Part shown: piece after piece, positions 14,630 to 22,244 of the stretch
Numbering within the stretch: the stretch's first letter is position 1
Layout: each line of letters opens with the position of its first letter
From: a bacterium
Lineage (GTDB): Bacteria; UBA6262; WVXT01
Length of the DNA: 34,624 bases
NCBI GenBank assembly: GCA_035530055.1
Contig: DATKVN010000055.1
Location: forward strand, 1-34,624
Direction of reading: 5' to 3'
Translations under genes and position numbers: made by a program
Notes under the pieces: model-generated
The model's database searches: none
Seen by the model: the letters and a program-made list of their open reading frames with translations, nothing else
Told to the model about the DNA's origin: nothing

Positions 14630-16372
14630 TTATCTTCTATTTTTTATCTCTTCCGATATGTCTTCAATGAATTGGTTAACCTTAACAGGACCAAGGTCTT
14701 TCTGGTCCCTTCTTCTTACAGCGACTGTCTCTGATTCCACTTCCCTCTTTCCAATGACTAACATATAGGGAATTTTCTGAAGCTGCGCATTGCGAATTTT
14801 TTTATCTATTTTCTCATTAGCAAAATTTGCTTCCACTCTTATAGACTTTTCTTTCAACCGATTATAGACTTTCTGACTATACTCCTTCTGTAAGTCGGTA
14901 ATAGTTAGAACCGTTGCCTGCACAGGAGCAAGCCAGACGGGAAAAGCACCTCCATAATGTTCTATTAGAACTCCAAAGAATCTCTCCAGGGAACCCAAAA
15001 GTGCCCGGTGAATCATTATTGGTCGGCGACGTTGCCCACTGATGTCTATAAAATTAATATCAAACCTTTCGGGAAGATTAAAATCCACCTGAATGGTGGA
15101 ACATTGCCATGCTCGACCCAATGAGTCTTTTATTTTTATATCTATTTTGGGTCCATAGAAGACCCCCTCGCCTGGATTAACCACATAGGCAAGTTTTACT
15201 TTCTCCAGTGCCTTCTTTAATGCACTTTCTGCCTTTTCCCAACTCTCCAGAGTTCCCACATATTTTTCTGGCCGTGTACTTAAAGCAACATCATAATCGG
15301 AAAAGCCAAATGTCCTTAACATGAAAAGAACAAACTTAATCACCCCTACAATCTCATCTTCTAACTGTTCAGGACGACAGAAAATGTGAGCATCATCCTG
15401 AGTAAACCCACGAACCCGCATAAGGCCATGCAGGACTCCCGAACGCTCATAGCGATACACAGTTCCCAGTTCTGCCCAGCGAATTGGCAAATCACGATAG
15501 CTTCTCACCTTAGTTTTATAAATCAGTATATGTCCGGGACAATTCATTGGTTTAATTATATACTTCTGCCCCTCGATGTCCATAGGCGAATACATATACT
15601 CCTGATAGAAATCGACGTGACCGGAGGTTTGCCACAAATCTATTCTGGCAATATGGGGAATATCTACCAGCTCGTATCCATTTTTTAGATGTTCCTCTTC
15701 CCAAAAATCTTCTATTACTTTCCTGATACGTGAGCCCTTAGGATGCCAGTATATTAGTCCAGCTCCTGCTCTCTCGTGCATGCTGAAAAGGTCAAGCTCA
15801 ACCCCTAATTTGCGATGGTCCCTCTTTTTAGCTTCTTCCAGCAAATATAGATATTTATCCAGCTCCTCCTGGGTAAAAAATGTTGTTCCGTAGATTCTCT
15901 GGAGGCTCTCCCTCTTCTCATCACCCCGCCAGTAAGCACCAGCAACGCTTAACAACTTAAAATATTTTACCTTATCTGTCGACTTGACATGGGAACCTCG
16001 GCAGAGATCAATAAAGCCTCCCTGCTCGTAAATGGTTACCTTCTCATCATCCATTCCTTCTATCAGCTCAACTTTATACTTTTCCCCTCTATCACCAAAG
16101 AATTTCAGCGCCTCTTCTCTCGACTTTTCAGAACGAACGAAGGGATAATTCTTTTTGATAATATCTTTCATCTTTTCAGTAATTTTTTCTAAATCTTGGG
16201 GAGTAAAAGGCTCCCTCTTATCAAAGTCATAGTAAAAACCATCAGCAATAGGTGGTCCGATAGCAAGCTTTACACCAGGAAAAAGTTCAGTAACTGCATG
16301 CGCCATAATATGGGAACAGGAATGGCGCAGTGCCTCTAAATCTTTCTCAATTTTTTCGTTTCTCTTAGCCAC
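14630..16372 (-). CDS. thrS: Threonyl-tRNA synthetase lacking the TGS domain
   Basis: This 580-residue class II synthetase charges tRNA-Thr. The editing (N2) domain carries its expected residues, H17 and H21 (HSCSH) and C124/H128 (DLCRGSH). The catalytic domain has the zinc ligands C278 (NCPGH), H329 (DDAHIF) and H455 (IHRALLGS), and a C-terminal anticodon-binding domain follows. About 60 residues of N-terminal TGS domain, present in most bacterial ThrRS, are absent. The start is GTG with AGGAG six bases upstream. The gene follows tRNA-Val by 38 bases; no T-box leader is visible. Confidence 0.97.
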   Translation of the reverse strand: MAKRNEKIEKDLEALRHSCSHIMAHAVTELFPGVKLAIGPPIADGFYYDFDKREPFTPQDLEKITEKMKDIIKKNYPFVRSEKSREEALKFFGDRGEKYKVELIEGMDDEKVTIYEQGGFIDLCRGSHVKSTDKVKYFKLLSVAGAYWRGDEKRESLQRIYGTTFFTQEELDKYLYLLEEAKKRDHRKLGVELDLFSMHERAGAGLIYWHPKGSRIRKVIEDFWEEEHLKNGYELVDIPHIARIDLWQTSGHVDFYQEYMYSPMDIEGQKYIIKPMNCPGHILIYKTKVRSYRDLPIRWAELGTVYRYERSGVLHGLMRVRGFTQDDAHIFCRPEQLEDEIVGVIKFVLFMLRTFGFSDYDVALSTRPEKYVGTLESWEKAESALKKALEKVKLAYVVNPGEGVFYGPKIDIKIKDSLGRAWQCSTIQVDFNLPERFDINFIDISGQRRRPIMIHRALLGSLERFFGVLIEHYGGAFPVWLAPVQATVLTITDLQKEYSQKVYNRLKEKSIRVEANFANEKIDKKIRNAQLQKIPYMLVIGKREVESETVAVRRRDQKDLGPVKVNQFIEDISEEIKNRR

Positions 16373-16410
16373 TTGCGTCTCCTAACTATAATCAAGAACT
16401 CTAAAATTAT

Positions 16411-16487
16411 TGGTGGGCGGTACTGGACTTGAACCAGTGACCTCATGGATGTCGACCATGCACTCTAACCACCTGAGCTAACCGCCC
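16411..16487 (-). tRNA. tRNA-Val (anticodon GAC)
   Basis: A 77-nt cloverleaf with acceptor GGGCGGT/ACCGCCC, D-arm GCTC/GAGT, anticodon stem CATGG/CCATG with loop TCGACAT, T-arm ACTGG/CCAGT with loop TTCAAGT, and encoded CCA. The loop places GAC at 34-36. Base 33 is C rather than the nearly invariant U. Confidence 0.93.
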
Positions 16488-16496
16488 AAAAAATAA

Positions 16497-16517
16497 AAAA
16501 AGTGCCAGGTACTTTTT
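16497..16517. repeat. A-tract/T-tract hairpin
   Basis: AAAAAGT and ACTTTTT flank a seven-base loop GCCAGGT, just upstream of tRNA-Val. It resembles the repeats at 5974-5998 and 6988-7025 with a changed core, and could act as a terminator on either strand. Confidence 0.5.
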
Positions 16518-16538
16518 GGTTCTGGAGTCCGCCCGAAA

Positions 16539-16659
16539 GAGGCTGTGTCGTAACCCTAATTCTGGTAGTCGCAGGCTTTAGCCTGCGCAATTTCCCCGTC
16601 GAGAACGCAACCTGAAGGTTACGGCTACCAAACAAAAAATCTAATTATGACACAGCCTC
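16539..16659. mobile_element. MITE-like insertion with terminal inverted repeats, interrupting a palindrome
   Basis: A 121-bp segment is bounded by perfect 11-bp inverted repeats, GAGGCTGTGTC (16539-16549) and GACACAGCCTC (16649-16659), with further imperfect matching inward. It splits a copy of the repeat GTCCGCCCGAAAGGGCGG: CCCGAAA precedes it and GAAAGGGCGG follows, so GAAA (up to CGAAAG, depending on where the element ends) is duplicated. No coding capacity is present. Its core is a family A palindrome. No transposase is visible, so the element would be non-autonomous. Confidence 0.65.
16564..16629. repeat. Family A nested palindrome, second full copy
   Basis: The outer stem GGTAGT/GCTACC encloses the hairpin CGCAGGC-TTTA-GCCTGCG and a second hairpin AACCT-GA-AGGTT with flanking CG pairs. 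Compared with 3226-3280, the second leaf has changed on both strands (AAAC/GTTT there, AACC/GGTT here) and the linker is longer. Confidence 0.8.
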
Positions 16660-16761
16660 GAAAGGGCGGAATAAAAAAGGATATGTACTTTTTTGCTTCT
16701 GGACTCCTCCCAAAAGGGAGGGATGTACTTCACCTTGCTTTCGCAAGGACTCCAGGGTTTT

Positions 16762-16811
16762 GGAGTAGCGAAACTTGTTTCGCGTCAACGCACCGCAAGC
16801 GGTGCTACTCC
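16762..16811. repeat. Family C cloverleaf repeat, three leaves
   Basis: A 50-bp unit has an 8-bp outer stem, GGAGTAGC/GCTACTCC, enclosing three abutting palindromes: GAAAC-TT-GTTTC, GCGT-CA-ACGC and ACCGC-AA-GCGGT. There are no unpaired linkers. Flanking sequence (about 16690-16880) holds related hairpins such as CCTTG-CTTTCG-CAAGG and CCGTCC-GAAA-GGGCGG (16824-16839). The second full copy is at 30401-30453. Confidence 0.85.
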
Positions 16812-16883
16812 AATTATTGGAGTCCGTCCGAAAGGGCGGAATCTAGTTTTCCCCCGATTTCATCGGGGGACTCCAGAAATTTC

Positions 16884-16959
16884 TGGAGGCGCGGGACGGA
16901 TTCGAACCGTCGAATAAAGGTTTTGCAGACCTCTCCCTTAGCCACTTGGGTACCGCGCC
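16884..16959 (-). tRNA. tRNA-Cys (anticodon GCA)
   Basis: A 76-nt cloverleaf with acceptor GGCGCGG/CCGCGCC, T discriminator, encoded CCA, anticodon loop CTGCAAA with U33 present and GCA at 34-36, and T-loop TTCGAAT. A 38-bp copy of its 5' half is found at 18248-18285. Confidence 0.95.
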
Positions 16960-16987
16960 ATAAATGATAATAGTATTGGGTTTTTTA

Positions 16988-17016
16988 TTTATAGCACAAT
17001 TAACTGCTTTTGTCAA
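16988..17016 (-). promoter_or_regulatory. Promoter for tRNA-Cys
   Basis: TTGACA (17016-17011) and TATAAA (16993-16988) are separated by exactly 17 bases and lie about 30 bases upstream of the tRNA-Cys gene. A near-consensus vegetative promoter. Confidence 0.8.
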
Positions 17017-17089
17017 TAATATCCAATCGCCGTCTCGAAAAGTAAAACGAACGGAAGGAATAAAATTTGAACTGCTCCGGCAAATTAAA

Positions 17090-17122
17090 AAGCGGGGTGA
17101 CCTCACATTAGAGACCCCGCTT
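17090..17122 (-). terminator. Strong hairpin terminator after the RRM gene
   Basis: AAGCGGGGT and ACCCCGCTT form a perfect 9-bp stem around a 15-base loop, and the minus strand continues into TTTTAATTT. It lies about 210 bases downstream of the RRM gene and upstream of the tRNA-Cys promoter. Nine bases of its loop are complementary to 17149-17157 upstream in the same transcript, so a pseudoknot is possible. I see no gene in 17123-17335. Confidence 0.8.
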
Positions 17123-17335
17123 AAATAAATCCCTATTCAGTTGTCTACGTGAGGTCATTACTCTCTTTCAAAAGTGTTCACTAAAATGTCCAAACCATAG
17201 TAAAATTGACAAAAAATTACAAAGATATCAAACGTCTTTTTTATCGTTTTTATCGTCGACAGAATGGTTTCCAGACGAGAAATCTTGAGAATTATTTTTT
17301 GGTTTTACTATGATTCCATTATGTCCGAGCGCCTC

Positions 17336-17653
17336 TTACCAGGAGCGCCGTCCGCCACCACCACCGCCACCGCGTCTTCCTCCACCTCCACCTCCACCTC
17401 CACGGCCTTGGGGACGAGGGCGAGCCTCATTAACCTTAAGTGGTCGTCCCTTTAACTCCTTGCCATTCGCTCCGGTGATCGCGGACTGGGCTTCAGCTTT
17501 AGCGGGCATTTCCACGAATCCGAATCCTCTTGATTCGCCACTGAACTTGTCCTTAATAATAGCGGCGGTTTCGACCTTCCCAAAGGCTTCAAAAGTTTGT
17601 CGTAAATCCTCTTCGGTGACATCACGCGACAGATTGCCTACGTAGATGTTCAT
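17336..17653 (-). CDS. RRM-family RNA-binding protein with Gly/Arg-rich tail
   Basis: About 105 residues. One RNA recognition motif spans residues 1-80, with RNP2 as NIYVGNL and RNP1 as SRGFGFVEM, both complete with their aromatic residues. The last 25 residues are an Arg/Gly-rich tail like those of cyanobacterial and other bacterial RBPs, often linked to cold response and RNA chaperoning. I start at the ATG at 17653, preceded by AAAGGAGG with normal spacing. It begins 16 bases after the FKBP stop and probably shares its transcript. The RNA targets are unknown. Confidence 0.92.
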   Translation of the reverse strand: MNIYVGNLSRDVTEEDLRQTFEAFGKVETAAIIKDKFSGESRGFGFVEMPAKAEAQSAITGANGKELKGRPLKVNEARPRPQGRGGGGGGGGRRGGGGGGGRRSW

Positions 17654-17669
17654 TTTCACCTCCTTTAAA

Positions 17670-18248
17670 TTACTCAATACCAATAACCTTTATATCGAAA
17701 GTAAGATCCCTTCCGGCTAAAGGATGATTGAGGTCAACAGTTATGCTATTCTCAGTTATGTCTGTTACTGTCCCCGGCATTGCTCTTCCAGTTTGGTCTT
17801 GTAGTTTTATCATTATACCTTTCTCAGGTTTAAAATTTTCGGGTAAAGAATTTTTGGGGAACTCCCTTATTGCAGTTTCATCTCTTTTCCCATAAGCATC
17901 TTCCGTTTTTAGAGTTACTTTCTTTTCTTCATTCAATTTCATTCCTTCTACTGCTTTATCAAAGCCGGGTATTATTTGTCCACTTCCCACAGTAAACTCT
18001 AATGGCTCTCCCTCCTTTGACTTATCAAATATAGTCCCATCCTGTAGTGTTCCTGTATAATGGACTTTGATTCTATTTCCTTTTTTAACCAGCGCCTTTT
18101 CATCTCTTTTCTCTGGAATTACTTTTCTTGGCAATATTTTTTCTGCCTCTTTCACTGAAGGTTGTTTTTCTTCTTTCCTACCACATCCATTAATTAGAAC
18201 CAATCCCATTATTAAAAATAATACTAAAGTGATTTTCATTACTTTCAT
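17670..18248 (-). CDS. FKBP-type peptidyl-prolyl isomerase, SlyD-like, predicted lipoprotein
   Basis: This 192-residue protein starts with a hydrophobic signal segment ending in a lipobox (LINGC, Cys22), predicting a periplasmic, membrane-anchored lipoprotein. A charged linker precedes a short FKBP domain (KVHYTGTLQDGTIFDKS, GSGQIIPGFDKAVEGM) interrupted by a SlyD-type insert-in-flap chaperone domain (AYGKRDE, then VTDITENSITVDLNHPLAGRDL). It likely assists folding of exported proteins. The start codon directly adjoins a tRNA-Cys half: the A of ATG corresponds to the last anticodon-loop base, and AAGGAAAAGG of the tRNA lies seven bases upstream as the apparent ribosome-binding site. Confidence 0.92.
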   Translation of the reverse strand: MKVMKITLVLFLIMGLVLINGCGRKEEKQPSVKEAEKILPRKVIPEKRDEKALVKKGNRIKVHYTGTLQDGTIFDKSKEGEPLEFTVGSGQIIPGFDKAVEGMKLNEEKKVTLKTEDAYGKRDETAIREFPKNSLPENFKPEKGIMIKLQDQTGRAMPGTVTDITENSITVDLNHPLAGRDLTFDIKVIGIE

Positions 18249-18285
18249 TTGCAGACCTTTTCCTTAGCCACTTGGGTACCGCTCC
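18249..18285 (-). pseudogene. 5' half of a tRNA-Cys gene, used as FKBP leader
   Basis: Together with the first base of the FKBP ATG this stretch matches the first 38 bases of the intact tRNA-Cys (16922-16959) at 35 positions. It covers the acceptor 5' strand, D-arm and anticodon arm to the end of the anticodon loop, then stops where the FKBP reading frame begins. Changes are one acceptor base (GGAGCGG for GGCGCGG) and two near the anticodon stem (GGAAAAGG for GGGAGAGG). It follows tRNA-Leu and tRNA-Gly in a tRNA row, so it looks like the stump of the row's original Cys gene. Confidence 0.85.
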
Positions 18286-18301
18286 ACAGGAGAAGATAAA
18301 G

Positions 18302-18374
18302 AGCGGGCGATGGGTTTCGAACCCACGACCTTTTGCTTGGCAAGCAAACGTTCTACCAGCTGAACTACGCCCGC
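18302..18374 (-). tRNA. tRNA-Gly (anticodon GCC)
   Basis: A 73-nt cloverleaf with acceptor GCGGGCG/CGCCCGC, anticodon stem TTGCT/AGCAA, loop TGCCA within TTGCCAA, and T-arm GTGGG/CCCAC. CCA is not encoded. Confidence 0.95.
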
Positions 18375-18421
18375 AGATTCTTAGGGGCCTCTGGAAACCT
18401 AATAATTCCCCTCACCTTTAT

Positions 18422-18442
18422 CCTCTCCCCCAAGGGGAGAGG
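18422..18442. repeat. CCTCTCCCC palindromic repeat
   Basis: CCTCTCCCC and GGGGAGAGG surround a three-base loop between tRNA-Gly and tRNA-Leu. An oppositely oriented copy with shared flanks (GTGAGGGG, GAATTAT) is at 26319-26339, inside the 3' end of the RND gene. Confidence 0.7.
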
Positions 18443-18468
18443 AGCTTCAAGTCCCTTATCAACCCAAC

Positions 18469-18553
18469 TGGTGGGCAGGGCGGGACTTGAACCCGCACAG
18501 GTTACCCCATACGCCCCTCAAACGTACGCGTATACCAATTCCGCCACCTGCCC
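18469..18553 (-). tRNA. tRNA-Leu (anticodon GAG)
   Basis: An 85-nt type II tRNA with acceptor GGGCAGG/CCTGCCC, anticodon stem TACGT/GCGTA with loop TTGAGGG (GAG at 34-36), a long variable arm, T-arm GCGGG/CCCGC and encoded CCA. It follows secG in the same direction, with tRNA-Gly next. Confidence 0.94.
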
Positions 18554-18579
18554 AACATGGAAATCATATATAAAATTTC

Positions 18580-18636
18580 GTCACCCTGAAGGGCGACCGA
18601 CCTGTATCCTGTCACTCTAAAGGGTAACCGACCTGT
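18580..18636. repeat. Two direct copies of a 26-bp repeat
   Basis: GTCACCCTGAAGGG then YGACCGACCTGT-like sequence occurs at 18580-18605 and 18611-18636, between tRNA-Leu and secG. A third copy lies at 25204-25227 and a degenerate one near 12862-12916. Each holds a small CCCT/AGGG hairpin. Confidence 0.75.
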
Positions 18637-18669
18637 TCCTACTTACTTAGGCTGGACTGGTTCTGGTAG

Positions 18670-19017
18670 TCAAGGTGTCTCAGGCTTGACGGGTGGCACT
18701 TCCGGACCAGCTGTTTCCTTTTTGGGTTCCTCGGGGACTGCTGCTGGAACAGCTGGCTCTTTATAGATAATTGTGCTTAATGGTCTACGGACAGAAATTA
18801 TAGTTAAAGTTAGAGAAGTGCATATAAACAGGATGGCGAAGACCACGGTCAATTTTTTCATAAAAACATCTCCTCCTCCGCCACCGAAAATCGCCTCACC
18901 TCCGCCTCCTCCTCCGAATAAGCCTGATAGACTGGCGCCTTTTCCTACCTGTAAGAGCACAATCAAAATCAAACATATAGAAACAATAATATGGACTACT
19001 AATATTAAAGTTGTCAT
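18670..19017 (-). CDS. secG: Protein translocase subunit SecG
   Basis: This 115-residue inner-membrane protein stimulates SecYEG translocation. It has two transmembrane helices (about residues 2-23 and 54-75) separated by the family's Gly-rich loop (SLSGLFGGGGGGEAIFGG), and a Pro/Glu-rich C-terminal tail of unknown role. Its ATG overlaps the pgk stop by four bases (ATGA), so it is translationally coupled to pgk, a common bacterial arrangement. Confidence 0.95.
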   Translation of the reverse strand: MTTLILVVHIIVSICLILIVLLQVGKGASLSGLFGGGGGGEAIFGGGGGDVFMKKLTVVFAILFICTSLTLTIISVRRPLSTIIYKEPAVPAAVPEEPKKETAGPEVPPVKPETP

Positions 19018-20222
19018 TCTTTATCTCCTCGCTTATCTTTCAAAGAGGCAATTCCCGGTAATTCCTTTCCTTCCAGAAACTCTAAGGCTGCTCCACCTCC
19101 GGTGGAAATATGCGATACATTCTCCTGGAGTCCGGATTTGGTAACAGCAGCAACGGAATCTCCTCCACCAACAATTGATATACTGCCTTTCTTGGTAGCT
19201 TCGGCAATTGCCTCAGCGATTGCTTTTGTCCCCTGACTAAATTTATCTATTTCAAAGATACCCATTGGTCCATTCCAGAGAATCGTTTTAGCAGACTTAA
19301 TTGCCGAAGAGAACCGCTTAACAGAGAAGGAACCTATGTCGACTCCTATCCATCCTTCGGGAATGGCGACTTCTGAGATTTCTTTACTCTCAGCATCTTC
19401 AGAAGCTTTATTAGCAATAATGTGGTCAAGAGGTAATAGAACCGTTACTTTCTTTTTAGAAGCCTGTTTTAATATTTCACCTGCGGTATCAATTTTATCT
19501 TCCTCTACCATTGAACTACCTGTTCCTATATTCTCTGCTCTCAAGAAAGTGTAGGCCATAGCACCGCCTAAAATCAAGGAATCTACTTTAGACAATAATT
19601 TATTTATAACTCCAATCTTGGTGGATATCTTGGCTCCTCCCAGAATAGCCAAAAAAGGTCTTTCTGGTTCTTCTAAAGCCTGCTTCAGATATTTTATCTC
19701 TTTCTGTAATAGAAAGCCAGCGCCAGAAGGTAAATGCCTGGGCACTCCCGATGTGGAAGCATGCGCCCTGTGCACAGTGCCAAAGGCATCCTGGATAAAT
19801 ACATCGGCCAGTGAGGCGAGTTGCTGAGCGAACTTTTCATCATTTGTTTCTTCTCCTGAACGGAACCGCAAATTTTCTAAAAGAAGGACTTCTCCCCCTT
19901 TCAACTCCCTGGCCATCTTCTCTACATCAGGACCGATACAGTCAGGCGCCATAAGAACCTCAAGATTCAAAAGCTCTCCTAATCTTTCGGCAACCGGTTT
20001 CAAGCTTAATTTCGGGTCTACTTTCCCTTTAGGTCGACCAAGATGGGACATCAGAATAACTGCGCATTCTCTTCCCAGAGCGTATCTGATTGTAGGTAGA
20101 GCAGCTTGAATTCGGGTGTCATCCGTAATTTTTCCCTTGTCATCTAAAGGAACATTGAAATCGCAACGAATTAAGACTTTCTTGCCTTCTATTTCCAGGT
20201 CGGAAATTGTTAATTTCTCCAT
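19014..20222 (-). CDS. pgk: Phosphoglycerate kinase
   Basis: This 402-residue glycolytic enzyme interconverts 1,3-bisphosphoglycerate and 3-phosphoglycerate with ADP/ATP. The N-terminal substrate domain shows RCDFNVPL and MSHLGRPKG; the C-terminal nucleotide domain shows AILGGAKISTKIGV and the phosphate loop VGGGDSVAAV with STGGGAALEFLEG near the end. Length is normal. It lies 69 bases after gap and overlaps secG. The usual tpiA between pgk and secG is missing. Confidence 0.98.
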   Translation of the reverse strand: MEKLTISDLEIEGKKVLIRCDFNVPLDDKGKITDDTRIQAALPTIRYALGRECAVILMSHLGRPKGKVDPKLSLKPVAERLGELLNLEVLMAPDCIGPDVEKMARELKGGEVLLLENLRFRSGEETNDEKFAQQLASLADVFIQDAFGTVHRAHASTSGVPRHLPSGAGFLLQKEIKYLKQALEEPERPFLAILGGAKISTKIGVINKLLSKVDSLILGGAMAYTFLRAENIGTGSSMVEEDKIDTAGEILKQASKKKVTVLLPLDHIIANKASEDAESKEISEVAIPEGWIGVDIGSFSVKRFSSAIKSAKTILWNGPMGIFEIDKFSQGTKAIAEAIAEATKKGSISIVGGGDSVAAVTKSGLQENVSHISTGGGAALEFLEGKELPGIASLKDKRGDKE

Positions 20223-20291
20223 TATTTTTACCTTTTTCGTAAGCTAGAGCTAAAGGCTCTGACCTTGAGGCTCGAGCCGGCAAGGTCGCCT

Positions 20292-21338
<1,047 letters not shown>

Positions 21339-21371
21339 TTATCACTTACCTCCTTTTATAACTTACTCTCC

Positions 21372-21399
21372 ATTATATAAATTCACCCAATAAAGTCAA
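21372..21399 (-). promoter_or_regulatory. Promoter for gap-pgk-secG
   Basis: TTGACT (21399-21394) and a perfect TATAAT (21377-21372) are separated by 16 bases and lie 34 bases upstream of the gap start codon. The leader would be short. Confidence 0.8.
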
Positions 21400-21414
21400 G
21401 ATTTTTTTCAAATT

Positions 21415-22113
21415 CTACATTCCATGGGCCAAAACCAGCGCGTAAACTTCACTAACTCCTGCCCTCTTTAACGTTTTGGCACATTCATCTAGGGTTGCGC
21501 CTGTAGTTGCCAGGTCGTCTAATAGTAGAACTGTCTTTCCTGCAATTGTGGCGACGTCTTCTTTGACTGATTCTGAGATTTCAAAGGCACAGGAAAGGTT
21601 CTCAAACCTCTCCTTCTTGTTCAGTTCAAACTGGGGCTTGGTTTTCTTTCTTCTTTTCACTAAATTGGTCAATATTGGTTTATTTACCGCTTCTCCCAAA
21701 ACCCGGGCTAAAAGTTCTGCCTGGTTGTAACCCCTCTTCTTCTGCCTGGCCTTCTCCAGTGGTATGGGAATAATATAATCGAATTTTTCTTCTTCCAGGT
21801 ACTCCTCCACAAAATCGACCATGAGTTTCCCCAATGGATTGGCCAAATATTTCTTCTCTTTATATTTAAATTGATGTATCAACTTCCTCAACACCCCATC
21901 ATATACTGCTACTGACCATATCTCTTCTAAGGATAGCCTTATGTCAATTGGCCGGTTGAGATAGATAATCCTGCTCCAGCAATCTCCGCAGACATGGTCT
22001 TTATTATCGGCTGTGAGCAACCTTCTGCAGTTGATACACTGAAGGGGAAAGAAAAAATTCAAAAGAAGTTCCCAGAAAGTAGCCAAAAATCTCTCCTTTT
22101 TTTCTGACCCCAT
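21415..22113 (-). CDS. ComF family phosphoribosyltransferase-like protein
   Basis: This 232-residue protein has an N-terminal zinc-ribbon with two CxxC pairs (CINC and CGDC) and a type I phosphoribosyltransferase domain with the PRPP-binding motif VLLLDDLATTGAT. ComF/GntX proteins are cytosolic and linked to DNA uptake in competent bacteria, though their biochemistry is unsettled. The RGYNQAELLAR segment is a family hallmark. The gene stands alone between the gap promoter and a terminator; no other competence genes are in the window. Confidence 0.92.
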   Translation of the reverse strand: MGSEKKERFLATFWELLLNFFFPLQCINCRRLLTADNKDHVCGDCWSRIIYLNRPIDIRLSLEEIWSVAVYDGVLRKLIHQFKYKEKKYLANPLGKLMVDFVEEYLEEEKFDYIIPIPLEKARQKKRGYNQAELLARVLGEAVNKPILTNLVKRRKKTKPQFELNKKERFENLSCAFEISESVKEDVATIAGKTVLLLDDLATTGATLDECAKTLKRAGVSEVYALVLAHGM

Positions 22114-22174
22114 TTTTCCAAATAATATCTTTTTATTTTATTTTTTTCAAGAGTTTTTCTCTTCACCTCTATAA

Positions 22175-22212
22175 AAAAGACCGCTAATGCCATAATTAAT
22201 TAGCGGTCTTTT
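22175..22212. terminator. Bidirectional intrinsic terminator after the acyl-CoA ligase
   Basis: AAAAGACCGCTAAT and ATTAGCGGTCTTTT form a perfect 14-bp stem with a ten-base loop. T residues follow the stem on both strands. On the minus strand it ends the unit from padR to the ligase. Confidence 0.88.
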
Positions 22213-22244
22213 CATAGATTAAGCAGTTCCCGGAATCTTGAACC

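Noticed and set aside
16373-16410. T-box leader before thrS
   Set aside because: Only 38 bases separate tRNA-Val and thrS, too short for a T-box, and no T-box sequence is visible.
16647-16967. Plus-strand open frame of 106 codons (and an overlapping one at 16693-16917)
   Set aside because: It runs through palindromic repeats and the antisense of tRNA-Cys; the protein is low in conserved features and there is no ribosome-binding site.
17310-17645. Plus-strand Pro-rich open frame
   Set aside because: The Pro runs are the complement of the Gly-rich tail codons of the RRM protein.
16884-18285. Integrative element in tRNA-Cys with its own integrase
   Set aside because: The 1.3 kb between the tRNA half and the intact tRNA holds only FKBP and RRM genes; no recombinase is present, so only the tRNA duplication itself is reported.
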